64,000 nucleotides of DNA. It comes from PALSA-350 sp963796145. GTDB lineage: Bacteria; Acidobacteriota; Terriglobia; Terriglobales; Acidobacteriaceae. A program made the translations under genes and the position numbers. Of this stretch, positions 55,196 through 63,774 are shown piece by piece (position 1 is the stretch's first letter; the number at the start of each line of letters is the position of its first letter). Location: NCBI GenBank assembly GCA_963796145.1, contig CAWCKO010000075.1:107796-171795 (forward strand), read 5' to 3'. The notes below the pieces were generated by a model. That model was not told the DNA's origin. It did no database searches and saw only the letters and a list, made by a program, of their open reading frames with translations.

Positions 55196-56062
55196 GTGAA
55201 GTTTTTTGGTACGAATTTTTCCAGACGAACCCTGGTTCAGAATGCCGGTATTGTGGCCGGCGCGGGTCTGCTGGGCCTGGGCACCGGCACGGCCGCGCAG
55301 TTGCAAGCGGCGCGCACCCACAGTAAGCCGCGCGCACTGGCGCTGGTCGGCGACCGCTACCACAACCCTGATTACATCCGGGTGAGCCTGGATAAGGTCT
55401 TCAAAGACCTCGGCATTCCCATCGATTACACCATCGAATACAGTCAGATCTCAGCCGGTCTGCTGAAGGACTATCAGTTGCTGCTCATCTTGCGCGACGG
55501 CATGATCTGGCCCAATGGTTATCTGGGCCCGGATGCCTATACAGCCTACGAGGCTGATCTGGAAACTCCCAAGACCTTCCCCGATCCCAAGCCTGTCATG
55601 TGGATCACCGAGGAGCAGGGTGCGGCGATCAAAGATTTCGTGACGGCCGGCAATGGCTTTTACGCTCTGCACAACTGCAGCCATATCTCGCTCAGCTCCA
55701 AAAACTACCGCGAGGTGATGGGCGGAGCGTACATCAGTCACCCGCCGCTGCGTCCCTTCCAGGTTCACGCCACAGAGAACAAGCACCCCATCACCGATGG
55801 CATGAGTTCATTCATGGTCAATGATGAGCAACATTACGTCACCTACGACAAGGACCCGAAATACATCATTCTGGAGGCGGAGAATATCGATGGTCTCAAG
55901 TTCGAGGACCTGGGCACCAAGTCGGTTTCTGGCTGGGCCTACGACTTCGGCAAGGGACGGGTCGTCTTCACGGCGGTCGGTCATACGATCCACGCCATGT
56001 GGAATCCGCAATACATCGAGATCCAGAAGAGATCCGTACGATGGCTGCTCAAGGAGCTTTGA
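55196..56062 (+). CDS. Tat-exported ThuA-like domain protein
   Basis: 288 residues with a GTG start. A twin-arginine signal (SRRTLVQNAGIVAGAGLLGLG) is followed by a ThuA domain: RALALVGDRYHNPDYIRVSL, LLLILRDGMIWPNGYLG, GNGFYALHNCSHISLSS and GRVVFTAVGHTIHAMWNPQ. It is intact, unlike the relative at 43969-44836, and the two share the order of these blocks but not close sequence. ThuA proteins are class I glutamine-amidotransferase-like and tied to sugar use; the activity is not established. It is exported folded, presumably with a bound cofactor or metal. Confidence 0.82.
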   Translation: MKFFGTNFSRRTLVQNAGIVAGAGLLGLGTGTAAQLQAARTHSKPRALALVGDRYHNPDYIRVSLDKVFKDLGIPIDYTIEYSQISAGLLKDYQLLLILRDGMIWPNGYLGPDAYTAYEADLETPKTFPDPKPVMWITEEQGAAIKDFVTAGNGFYALHNCSHISLSSKNYREVMGGAYISHPPLRPFQVHATENKHPITDGMSSFMVNDEQHYVTYDKDPKYIILEAENIDGLKFEDLGTKSVSGWAYDFGKGRVVFTAVGHTIHAMWNPQYIEIQKRSVRWLLKEL

Positions 56063-56179
56063 AGTCCCTCAGCTGCTAAATCAGATTCAGAATTCCGTTC
56101 CCTCAATGGTTTAAGCGCGCTAAATTTAAGGTTCTCTTCCCCCTTTCTAACCGGGCCACGAATTTCCTGGAGAAGGGCT

Positions 56180-57340
56180 ATGCAAGGACCGCGCACTACC
56201 TTTATCTACCTGGCCGTGGTCTTCGGTCTGCTTGTCGTTCCGCGCGCGCTGCAGCGCTTCCGTCTCCCCGCCCCGCTCACCTGCTTCGCCTTCGGCATCA
56301 TTGTTGCCGGCTTTTTCAAACCGCTGGTTAACGACAGCGTGATCTCCTACCTTTCAACTCTCGGCATTGCCGCACTATTTCTTTTCGCTGGTCTCGAGGT
56401 CGATCTGGCCGAGCTTCGGCGGCAGCTTCCCTCGCTGGCCAGCAACTTCGCGGTACGCGGGCTGGTGCTGGTGGCTTGCGCCCGCGTCGCCGCCATATGC
56501 CTTCACCTTGGCTGGCAGGTCGATTGGTTGCTTGCCCTTGCACTGCTCACTCCGTCGACGGGCTTTATTTTGGATATGCTGCCCCACTCCGGCCTGGACC
56601 ATACGGAGCAGTCCGAAGTGGCTCTCCACGCAGTCGCCGGCGAAGTTACCGCCATCTTTCTGTTCTTCGTAATCTCGCAGGCGGCATCCATGAAGACCCT
56701 GCTCGTCTCCGGCGGTGCGATTGTCCTGCTGATCGGGGTCATGCCCTTTTTCTTTCTCGCCCTGGGACGCTGGGTCGTCCCTTTCGCTCCCGGTTCGGAA
56801 TTCTCCCTGTTGCTGATGGTTGGGCTTATCTGTGCGGTCATCACGGAGACATTAGGCGTCTACTATCTGGTGGGTGCATTCGTTGCCGGACTGGTGGCGG
56901 GGTCTCTCGCCAAACGAATGACCACTCTCGCCTCCACAGAGAACCTGGAAGCCATTCGCTTGTTCGCTTCTTTCTTTATCCCCTTCTATTTCTTCCACAA
57001 CGGTCTAGGCGTACCCAGCGCGGCGCTGGTTGCTGCCTCTTTGCTGTACGGATTTGTGCTTGCCGCCTGTATCATCCCCATTCGCCTGGGTGTGGTTTGG
57101 CTGCAATCGCGCTTTATGCAGCATAGGGGACACCGGGGCAGCTTGCGGGTTGCCATCGCGCTCACCCCCACGCTGATCTTCACCCTCGTCATAGCGGAGT
57201 TGTTGCGCGAAAACTTTGCCATCAGTCCCCAGCTCTACGGCGGACTCTTGGTCTATGCCGCCATCGCCAGCATCCTGCCATCGCTCACTCTGCCTGCCTT
57301 TACCGAAGCAACCGTCGAACCGATCGCCATCGAGGCGTGA
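56180..57340 (+). CDS. Cation:proton antiporter, CPA2 family (membrane part only)
   Basis: 386 residues with about 11-12 hydrophobic helices. FRLPAPLTCFAFGIIVAGFF and ALFLFAGLEVDLAELRR are the hallmark helices 2-3 of CPA2 exchangers. The crossing helices show LLALALLTPSTGFILDMLP in place of the usual S/TDP-type motif, and YLVGAFVAGLVAGS. There is no cytoplasmic TrkA-N regulatory domain, so this is the short form. It acts in the inner membrane as a Na+ or K+/H+ exchanger. GGAG lies about 9 nt before the ATG at 56180. It is followed by a 140-nt gap before a riboswitch. Confidence 0.85.
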   Translation: MQGPRTTFIYLAVVFGLLVVPRALQRFRLPAPLTCFAFGIIVAGFFKPLVNDSVISYLSTLGIAALFLFAGLEVDLAELRRQLPSLASNFAVRGLVLVACARVAAICLHLGWQVDWLLALALLTPSTGFILDMLPHSGLDHTEQSEVALHAVAGEVTAIFLFFVISQAASMKTLLVSGGAIVLLIGVMPFFFLALGRWVVPFAPGSEFSLLLMVGLICAVITETLGVYYLVGAFVAGLVAGSLAKRMTTLASTENLEAIRLFASFFIPFYFFHNGLGVPSAALVAASLLYGFVLAACIIPIRLGVVWLQSRFMQHRGHRGSLRVAIALTPTLIFTLVIAELLRENFAISPQLYGGLLVYAAIASILPSLTLPAFTEATVEPIAIEA

Positions 57341-57480
57341 CCTTGCCTCTACCTGCGGTTATGGCTTTGCGGTCGCAGCCAGGCCCTTGGGATCCACCCA
57401 TCCGGTAGCAACGACGGGCCTGGAAGAGTTTTTGATAGGATCATCATTGACGCACTGTAATGTGCGCGTTATCGTTGACC

Positions 57481-57635
57481 CATCTGGTGTTCGGGAAGGC
57501 GGTGCGAATCCGCCACTACCCCGTAACTGTAAGCGCTGAGAGCTTGAACCCAAATTGCTCAAGCCACTGGGATGATTGGTCCTGGGAAGGCTGGTTCAAG
57601 GTTGAGGAAGCGTAAGTCAGGAGACCGGCCAGATG
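57481..57635 (+). promoter_or_regulatory. Cobalamin riboswitch 1 (upstream of cobU-btuF)
   Basis: Conserved boxes appear in order: GGCGGTGCGAATCCGCC (P3-like stem), CACTACCCCGTAACTGTAAG, AAGCCACTGGGA, CCTGGGAAGGC and the B12 box GCGTAAGTCAGGAGACCGG. The closing P1 stem is CATCTGG (57481-57487) with CCAGATG (57629-57635). The start codon of cobU is 139 nt further on. Binding of adenosylcobalamin should repress the operon. Confidence 0.92.
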
Positions 57636-57773
57636 CCCTCCAGGGCCGTTTTCAGCTTCGATGGGAGAGCTGGAAAGCAACCTCGCTGACGTAGTTTGCT
57701 GGTCAGTACGGACGCTGCCTTTTTATTGGATCCCGCTTCGCGCCAGGGCCGTGCCCTGCGCCAGAGGCGACGA

Positions 57774-58316
57774 ATGCAGTCAAACCAACGCAATACCGTA
57801 ACCCTGGTGCTGGGGGGCGCGCGCAGCGGCAAAAGCCACTACGCACAGCGACTTGGGGAGCGCGCCGGACGGGTCGTCTTCGTGGCCACAGCACAGGCGG
57901 ACGATGACGAAATGCGGCGCAAAATCGATCGTCACCGCGGCAGCCGCCCGCAGCACTGGCAAACCGTCGAAGAACCTCTGGCCTTGGCGGAGACAATCGC
58001 CCATCACGGCCCCACTTGCGACCTGATGATCATCGATTGCCTCACTTTCTTTGCCGCCAACCTGCTCGACGCGCCGGGTGATGCACAAAGGTCAATAGAC
58101 GCCCTCTGCTTCGCCCTCGAGGCGCCGGGCTGCTCCGTGGTGCTGGTTTCGAATGAGGTCGGCAGTGGCGTGGTGCCGGAATATCCGTCGGGCCGGCGTT
58201 TCCGCGATCTGTTGGGCGAGATGAACCAGAGCGTCGCCCGCGTAGCGTCCAATGTGCTTCTGCTCGTCGCCGGTCTGCCTTTGCCCCTCAAGGGCCAGGC
58301 GGAGGTCAACCCATGA
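57774..58316 (+). CDS. cobU: Adenosylcobinamide kinase / adenosylcobinamide-phosphate guanylyltransferase
   Basis: 180 residues from the ATG at 57774, with GAGGCG about 5 nt upstream; the open frame upstream lies in the riboswitch expression platform and was not used. It has the P-loop GGARSGKS at about 15-22, FVATAQADDDEMRRKIDRHR with the His that takes the GMP in CobU, and SNEVGSGVVPEYPSGRRFRDLLGEMNQ, the family signature. It phosphorylates adenosylcobinamide and then forms adenosyl-GDP-cobinamide in nucleotide-loop assembly and corrinoid salvage. The stop overlaps btuF (ATGA). Confidence 0.92.
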   Translation: MQSNQRNTVTLVLGGARSGKSHYAQRLGERAGRVVFVATAQADDDEMRRKIDRHRGSRPQHWQTVEEPLALAETIAHHGPTCDLMIIDCLTFFAANLLDAPGDAQRSIDALCFALEAPGCSVVLVSNEVGSGVVPEYPSGRRFRDLLGEMNQSVARVASNVLLLVAGLPLPLKGQAEVNP

Positions 58317-59185
58317 CCGGGCTGAGAAGGGCCTTGCCGGTGTTCGCGATCCTCGCGACGGCCTTGACGGCGACGGCCCAGGCAAGCCGCGTCCTGACCG
58401 ATGAAACCGGACGCAAGGTCACAATACCCGACCACCCGCATCGGGTGGTTTGCCTGGTGCCGAGTGTCACCGACACGGTTTTCGCGCTCGGATCGGGCGA
58501 CGATGTGGTTGCGATAAGCGACTACACCACCTATCCTTCCGCAGCGCTCAAGAAGCCGAGCATCGGTAGCCTGGTAAAGCCTTCGATCGAGACCATCCTA
58601 TCCTTCCATCCCGACCTGGTGCTGGGAACCAGCATTCCGGGTTCGACGGAAACCGCAGCTCAATTGGAGACGGCTGGTATACCGGTCTATTTCGTCGATC
58701 CCCACGGCCTCGCTGGAATCCTGCATTCGATCGACAGCGTGGGCGCAGCCCTCAATCGCGTGTCTCAGGCGACGGCTCTCAACGCCAACATTGCCCGGCG
58801 TATCGAGGCGGTCAGAGCGCGAACGGCAGGCAAGCCAGCGCCGAAAGTACTGGTTCCGGTCTGGTATGACCCGATTGTTACCATCGGCAAGCACGCGTTT
58901 ATTACGGAGATCGTCGAGACCGCAGGAGCAAAATCGGTGACCGACGATCTGATCCCCGACTGGCCACAGATCAGCATGGAAACAGTGATCGCCCGGGTGC
59001 CGGAAGCGCTGGTGCTCATCCGCGGGGGCAAGATCTCCATCGACATGCTGCGGAGCCGGCCAGGCTGGAGCAGTCTGCCGGCGATCCAGGCAGGCAAAGT
59101 CTATTACGTCGACAGCGGCATCCAGACACCAAGTCCAGTCGCCATCGACGCTTTGGAGGAACTGGCCAGGGAATTTCATCCTTAG
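58313..59185 (+). CDS. btuF: Cobalamin-binding periplasmic protein of the B12 ABC importer
   Basis: 290 residues: a Sec signal (about 1-24, TATAQAS) followed by the two-lobed class III binding-protein fold. RVVCLVPSVTDTVFALGSGDDVVAISDYTTYP is the N-lobe start of BtuF/FhuD-type proteins, and ILSFHPDLVLGTSI follows. The helix linking the lobes and the C-terminal DALEELAREFHP are typical. It should deliver corrinoid to the BtuC-BtuD importer encoded in the next operon. Substrate assignment rests on its coupling to cobU and the cobalamin riboswitch. Confidence 0.88.
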   Translation: MTGLRRALPVFAILATALTATAQASRVLTDETGRKVTIPDHPHRVVCLVPSVTDTVFALGSGDDVVAISDYTTYPSAALKKPSIGSLVKPSIETILSFHPDLVLGTSIPGSTETAAQLETAGIPVYFVDPHGLAGILHSIDSVGAALNRVSQATALNANIARRIEAVRARTAGKPAPKVLVPVWYDPIVTIGKHAFITEIVETAGAKSVTDDLIPDWPQISMETVIARVPEALVLIRGGKISIDMLRSRPGWSSLPAIQAGKVYYVDSGIQTPSPVAIDALEELAREFHP

Positions 59186-59204
59186 TTTGCGGGTTGCACC
59201 GCGA

Positions 59205-59258
59205 ACATGGGTGCCCATATCTCGCGCTTTTTGCGAGATGCGGGATCTCGCAAAAGTT
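59205..59258 (+). terminator. Hairpin repeat ending the cobU-btuF operon
   Basis: CCCATATCTCGC pairs with GCGAGATGCGGG across GCTTTTT, and the right arm also pairs as GCGAGAT-N4-ATCTCGC, giving two competing stems. It is preceded by GGGTGC as in the related element at 36482. It lies 20 nt after the btuF stop, so termination is plausible, though the T-run is in the loop rather than after the stem. Confidence 0.5.
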
Positions 59259-59297
59259 GGTGTCTGAATTTCCCATAGTTGTTAACCAATAACCACG

Positions 59298-59444
59298 GCA
59301 AGGTAGCGAGAAGGCGGTGCAAGTCCGCCACTACCCCGTAACTGTAAGCGCAGAGAACCCGGCACGGACGATCAAAGCCACTGGGACGAGTCCTGGGAAG
59401 GCAGCCAAGGTTTGTTGACGCGTAAGTCAGGAGAACGGCCTTGC
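59298..59444 (+). promoter_or_regulatory. Cobalamin riboswitch 2 (upstream of btuB-btuC-btuD-cobT)
   Basis: The boxes match riboswitch 1: GGCGGTGCAAGTCCGCC, CACTACCCCGTAACTGTAAG, AAGCCACTGGGA, CCTGGGAAGGC and GCGTAAGTCAGGAGAACGG. P1 is GCAAGG (59298-59303) with CCTTGC (59439-59444). The aptamer ends only 25 nt before the receptor ATG, so control is likely at translation initiation. Confidence 0.92.
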
Positions 59445-59468
59445 TTCACCCACCCGAGGGGGTTAGAA

Positions 59469-61925
59469 ATGTTCGACTTCTCGATTTTTCCCAGGCCGCT
59501 GCTCTTTGCTGTGCTGCTGCTCGCGCCGTTAACAGCACTTGGCGCCCAGGGCGGCACCTTGCACGGAACCGTGACTGATCCGCTTGGCGCGGTCATCGTC
59601 TCGGCTACCGTGGAGCTGCTCGAAGGCACATCCGTGGCTCAACAAACTACCACCGACGCTTCCGGCAACTATACCTTCCATCTCGAGAAGGCCGCCCGCT
59701 ACCAGGTTCGCGCCGTTGCACCCACCTTCCAGTCCACCACCAGCAACGCGGTCTTTGTGACGGCCGCGGAGAAAGCCCAGGTGGACATCACCCTCGCTAC
59801 GCAGACATTAACGCAGCGAATTACGGTAACCGCCACAGGCACACCTACGCCCGAAGCCCAGGTGGGCGCACCGGTAAGTGTGCTGACCGCGGATCAATAC
59901 CGCTACTCGACCGAAGTGCAGGATCCGCTGCGGCTGATTCCGGGGGTCCAGGTGACCCAGACCGGCCAGGTGGGTGGCACCACAGGCTTGTCCATTCGAG
60001 GCGGTAACATCAATGCCAATAAGGTGCTGATCGACGGTGTCCCGGCCGACGACATAGGTGGGGCGGTGGAATTCGCCAATATCGATACCGTCGGCATCGA
60101 TAAAGTCGAGGTCCTGCGGGAGCCGAACAGCGCACTCTATGGTTCCGATGCCCTGGCAGGTGTGGTGAGCCTCACTACAGCTCGCGGCAGCACCCTGCTT
60201 CCCTTGCTGACTTACGCCGGCGATGGGGGAAACTTCAATACCTTCCGCCAGGTAGGTACGCTGAGCGGTACTTTTCGCCAGTTTGACTACTACTCTGCCT
60301 TTGCCCGCACCGACACCCGCAACAATTTTCCGAACGATGCCTTCCACAACGGGACGTATGCGGGGAACTTTGGCTGGACACCGAACACCCCCAACGATCT
60401 GCGCTTTACCGTGCGCCATCTTACCGTCGCAGCCGATCAGCCCAACGCCATCCTGCTCTATGGCATTCCCGATGACGCAACCGTGAGGGAGCAAGACAGC
60501 TACTTGAGTGCCGCCTGGAACAACCAGACAACCGAAAAATGGCACAACCAGATTCGCTATGGCGGTTTGCGCCTCAATTACAACTACACCGACTTTGCGG
60601 CGACAGGAATTTACGACCCGGAAGAGGACGTTTATCTGGGTGCCCCGGTCAACATACAAGGCGCCAATGGCTATCGCGTAAGCGGACAGGCCATCTTTCA
60701 ATACGGCGCGAGCTACGGCTCTACCTATCCCAACGATTATTTGGCGCCTAGCAAGCGGGACTTTGTTTATGCCCAGTCCGATTACCGGATCAATCCGCAC
60801 ATCGTAGCCCTGGGGGCTTTCAAGTATGAAGATGAGCGCGGCTCGACACTCACCTCCGGAGGAACCCCTACCGCCATCGAGCGCGGGAACTACAGCTACA
60901 CCGTTCAGCTCGCGGGAGACATATGGAACCGCCTCTATTACACAGTGGGCAGCGGGCTTGAAGATAACGGTCTCTTCGGTTTTGCGGCCACTCCGCGGGC
61001 TTCCCTCGCCTACTATCTCTTTCGCCCCAGCAACGCCGGCTTTCTGAGTGGGACCAAGCTAAACTTCAGCTTTGGCAAAGGCATCAAAGAGCCCAGCATC
61101 TACTATCAGAGCATCTCTCTTTATGACATTTTGGCCGCGGCCCCCAACGGCGGCGAGTTGATCAAGCAGTATGGCGTCTCTCCCATTGGTCCCGAGACCT
61201 CCCGCACTTACGACGGAGGCGTCGATCAGCAGCTTTGGAACGGCCGTGTCCGCATCGGCCTGACTTACTTTCACAATGAATTTACCAATGGCGTGGAATT
61301 TGTACCGCAGTCGGCTTTGCTCGAGCTTGGCCTGCCGGCGGCCAGCGATCCTGCGGTTGAATTTGGAGCGGCGGTCAACTCCCAGGCCTTCCGCGCCCAG
61401 GGTGCGGAGGTCGCCACCGAGTATAAGATTGGCAGCTATCTTTTTGCCCGCGGTGGCTACACTTATCTGGACGCGGTGGTGCAGCGCTCTTTCTCCAGTG
61501 AATCCCTGCCCAGTTACAACCCGAGCTTTCCCAACATCCCGATCGGCGCCTTTTCTCCGTTGGTAGGCGCGAGGCCGTTCCGCCGCGCTCCACACTCCGG
61601 CTACTTTGGACTTAGCTACAACCGATCTAAATGGTATGGCTCGTTTACCGGCACGCTGGTCGGCCGGCGTGACGACAGCGACTTTCTTACCGACGCAGAG
61701 TTCGGCAATAGCCTGCTGCTGCCGAATCGCAACCTGGATGGCGCTTACCAACGCCTTGAACTTGGCGGCGGATATCAGTTCACTCGATCGCTTACGGCCT
61801 ACACTGATATGCAGAATCTCTTGAGCGAGCATTACAGCGAAGCATTCGGTTTCCCCGCGCTTCCCTTCACCGTTCGGGCCGGGGTAAAAATCAGCTTTGG
61901 AGGGGAATCTTGGCGATTGAAATAG
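59469..61925 (+). CDS. btuB: TonB-dependent receptor for cobalamin/corrinoids with N-terminal carboxypeptidase-regulatory-like domain
   Basis: 818 residues from the ATG at 59469, placed just after the riboswitch. A signal peptide (about 1-25) and a roughly 90-residue carboxypeptidase-regulatory-like beta domain (GGTLHGTVTDPLGAVIVSATVEL) precede the plug (DPLRLIPGVQVTQTGQVGG, LSIRGGNINANKVLIDGVPADD) and a 22-strand barrel. The barrel ends with an aromatic-rich C-terminal strand (KISFGG). The extra N-terminal domain is common in Acidobacteria and Bacteroidetes receptors. The riboswitch and the downstream BtuC/BtuD genes make a corrinoid the likely cargo. The exact ligand form is not known. Confidence 0.88.
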   Translation: MFDFSIFPRPLLFAVLLLAPLTALGAQGGTLHGTVTDPLGAVIVSATVELLEGTSVAQQTTTDASGNYTFHLEKAARYQVRAVAPTFQSTTSNAVFVTAAEKAQVDITLATQTLTQRITVTATGTPTPEAQVGAPVSVLTADQYRYSTEVQDPLRLIPGVQVTQTGQVGGTTGLSIRGGNINANKVLIDGVPADDIGGAVEFANIDTVGIDKVEVLREPNSALYGSDALAGVVSLTTARGSTLLPLLTYAGDGGNFNTFRQVGTLSGTFRQFDYYSAFARTDTRNNFPNDAFHNGTYAGNFGWTPNTPNDLRFTVRHLTVAADQPNAILLYGIPDDATVREQDSYLSAAWNNQTTEKWHNQIRYGGLRLNYNYTDFAATGIYDPEEDVYLGAPVNIQGANGYRVSGQAIFQYGASYGSTYPNDYLAPSKRDFVYAQSDYRINPHIVALGAFKYEDERGSTLTSGGTPTAIERGNYSYTVQLAGDIWNRLYYTVGSGLEDNGLFGFAATPRASLAYYLFRPSNAGFLSGTKLNFSFGKGIKEPSIYYQSISLYDILAAAPNGGELIKQYGVSPIGPETSRTYDGGVDQQLWNGRVRIGLTYFHNEFTNGVEFVPQSALLELGLPAASDPAVEFGAAVNSQAFRAQGAEVATEYKIGSYLFARGGYTYLDAVVQRSFSSESLPSYNPSFPNIPIGAFSPLVGARPFRRAPHSGYFGLSYNRSKWYGSFTGTLVGRRDDSDFLTDAEFGNSLLLPNRNLDGAYQRLELGGGYQFTRSLTAYTDMQNLLSEHYSEAFGFPALPFTVRAGVKISFGGESWRLK

Positions 61926-62998
61926 CCACCGTATCCAGCCTCCGCGAAGGTAGCCCACCCAGGGCCGGCAGACACGAAAGGCCTAAACCTGGCCTGGGCT
62001 CTCTCATCATCCTGTTGACGGCGGCGCTGGGCGTTGTCACGCTGGTCTCGCTCGCGACCGGGGCCGTGCCGATCTCGCCACGGGCCATCTTTGCCGCCAT
62101 GGTGGGGCATCGGCCGCTTACCGCGATGCAGCGGATTATCCTGTTCCACGTCCGTCTGCCGCGCGTGGTGGCGTCGGGTTTGGTGGGCTCGGCGTTGGCG
62201 CTTGCCGGTCTCCTCTTTCAAGGACTGTTTCGCAATCCCATCGCCGACCCCTACGTCATCGGATCGTCCGGAGGCGCGATCTTTGGCGCCTGCATCGGGA
62301 TCGTCTTCTTTTCTCAGTGGTCGATCTTCGGCTTCAGTGCTACCGCGCTGCTGGCCTTCGCCGGGTCGGCGGCTACCATGGCGCTGGTGTATTCGCTGGC
62401 TCGCTCGGCGGGCAAAACCAACGTTGTGACCCTTCTGCTGGCCGGCTTTGGCATCAGCGCCATTTTTACCAATTCAAGCTACTTCTTTGAGCTCTTCGAT
62501 AAGACGGGCACAGACAACCGCATTCTAGCCTCCTGGCTACATGGCGTCATCGGCATACCTGCCTGGACCGAAGTACAGGTAAGCGCCGCTCTGATCGCCT
62601 TGGCAGTCGTGGCCGCGCTTCCCCTGATGAGGACACTCAATACCCTGGCGCTGGGCGATGAGTACGCCCAGCAACTCGGAATACGGGTCGAGTCCGCGCG
62701 GGTGTTCATCATTCTAATAGGGTCGCTGTTGACCGCCGTAGCCGTCTCACTCGGAGGCATGATCATGTTCGCCGGGCTGATCGTGCCCCACGTCGCACGG
62801 CTGCTGCTGGGTCCCGATCACGTTCGCCTACTGCCGATAACCGTGCTGGCCGGAGCCATCTTTCTGATGCTTGCCGATACCCTGGCGCGGACGATCTTTG
62901 CTCCCTCAGAGGTTCCGGTAGGCGTTCTGATAGCCTTTGTTGGCGGCCCCTTCTTCCTTTACCTGCTGCGCAAAATGAAACGGGGCTACACGGTATGA
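61910..62998 (+). CDS. btuC: B12 ABC importer permease
   Basis: 362 residues of the FecCD/BtuC family with about 10 helices. LPRVVASGLVGSALALAGLLFQGLFRNPIADPYVIGSSGGAIFGA is the most conserved stretch, followed by TLALGDEYAQQLGI and the coupling-helix region GGMIMFAGLIVPHVARLLLG. The start is a TTG at 61910 with a strong GGAGGGG 4-5 nt upstream, giving a 16-nt overlap with btuB; no ATG or GTG fits as well. The unusual N-terminal 30 residues are polar. The protein forms the inner-membrane channel partner of BtuD and BtuF. Confidence 0.9.
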   Translation: MAIEIATVSSLREGSPPRAGRHERPKPGLGSLIILLTAALGVVTLVSLATGAVPISPRAIFAAMVGHRPLTAMQRIILFHVRLPRVVASGLVGSALALAGLLFQGLFRNPIADPYVIGSSGGAIFGACIGIVFFSQWSIFGFSATALLAFAGSAATMALVYSLARSAGKTNVVTLLLAGFGISAIFTNSSYFFELFDKTGTDNRILASWLHGVIGIPAWTEVQVSAALIALAVVAALPLMRTLNTLALGDEYAQQLGIRVESARVFIILIGSLLTAVAVSLGGMIMFAGLIVPHVARLLLGPDHVRLLPITVLAGAIFLMLADTLARTIFAPSEVPVGVLIAFVGGPFFLYLLRKMKRGYTV

Positions 62999-63774
62999 GC
63001 TGCCTGTTACGCGTCGACGGCGTGCATTTTGACTACCCGGGACAAGAGGTTCTCCGCCAGGCAACCTTCGATCTCGAAGAAGGTAGCTGTAGCGCGCTAA
63101 TCGGCACCAATGGTGCCGGCAAAACGACACTGTTGCGTATTATTGCCGGGGTATTGCGCCCCGCATCGGGGAGCGTTCGCTTGCGCGGACAGCACATGGA
63201 GACGATCCCTTTGAAAGAGGTGGCGCGCACCATCGCGCTGGTGCCGCAGCAATTGGAGCTGCCGTTTGACTTCACAGTGCAACAAGTAGTGGAGCAGGGC
63301 CGAACCCCCTACATCGGTATGCTGCGGGGGCCGGGGCGGAGCGATCGGATAGCCGTCGATCGAGCTCTCGACCTGGCGGATGTCTCCGACCTTCGTAATC
63401 GAATTTTCAACGAGCTCAGCGGAGGCGAACGCCAGCGGGTCAAGATTGCGCTGGGACTGGCTCAGCAACCCCGCCTGCTGCTGCTGGATGAGCCAACCCA
63501 AAACCTCGATATCGGCAGGCAGGTGGAGCTGATCGATCTACTTCATTTTCTGCGCGACGAGGGCATCACCATTCTCGCTTCCATCCACGATCTACACCTG
63601 GTGGATAAGAATTTCTCCACCGTGCTTCTGCTTAGCCCGGGACAGCCCTTAACCAGCGGGAGCCCGGAGCAGATGCTGAAACCTTCGATCCTGGAGCGAG
63701 CCTTTCAGTGCCCGCCGGACCGTCACCCGTTACTCATCGAACGCGCCGAGCTATACCGGAAAGAGGTCCGATGA
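62995..63774 (+). CDS. btuD: B12 ABC importer ATP-binding protein
   Basis: 259 residues with Walker A GTNGAGKTT near 38, the signature LSGGERQRVKIALGLAQQP near 145, Walker B LLLLDEPTQNLD and an H-loop histidine in ASIHDLHL. The Q-loop region contains LVPQQLELPFDFTVQQVVEQGR, typical of FecCD-type importer ATPases. It overlaps btuC (ATGA) and the next gene (ATGA). It drives corrinoid import with BtuC and BtuF. Confidence 0.92.
   Translation: MSCLLRVDGVHFDYPGQEVLRQATFDLEEGSCSALIGTNGAGKTTLLRIIAGVLRPASGSVRLRGQHMETIPLKEVARTIALVPQQLELPFDFTVQQVVEQGRTPYIGMLRGPGRSDRIAVDRALDLADVSDLRNRIFNELSGGERQRVKIALGLAQQPRLLLLDEPTQNLDIGRQVELIDLLHFLRDEGITILASIHDLHLVDKNFSTVLLLSPGQPLTSGSPEQMLKPSILERAFQCPPDRHPLLIERAELYRKEVR

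Noticed and set aside
59469..61925. TonB receptor as the uptake protein for an NRPS siderophore
   Set aside because: It is directly behind a cobalamin riboswitch and followed by btuC, btuD and cobT; it is more than 30 kb from the NRPS genes.
59808..61958. Two minus-strand open frames of 330 and 299 codons
   Set aside because: Shadows of the TonB receptor; composition and lack of motifs do not support genes.
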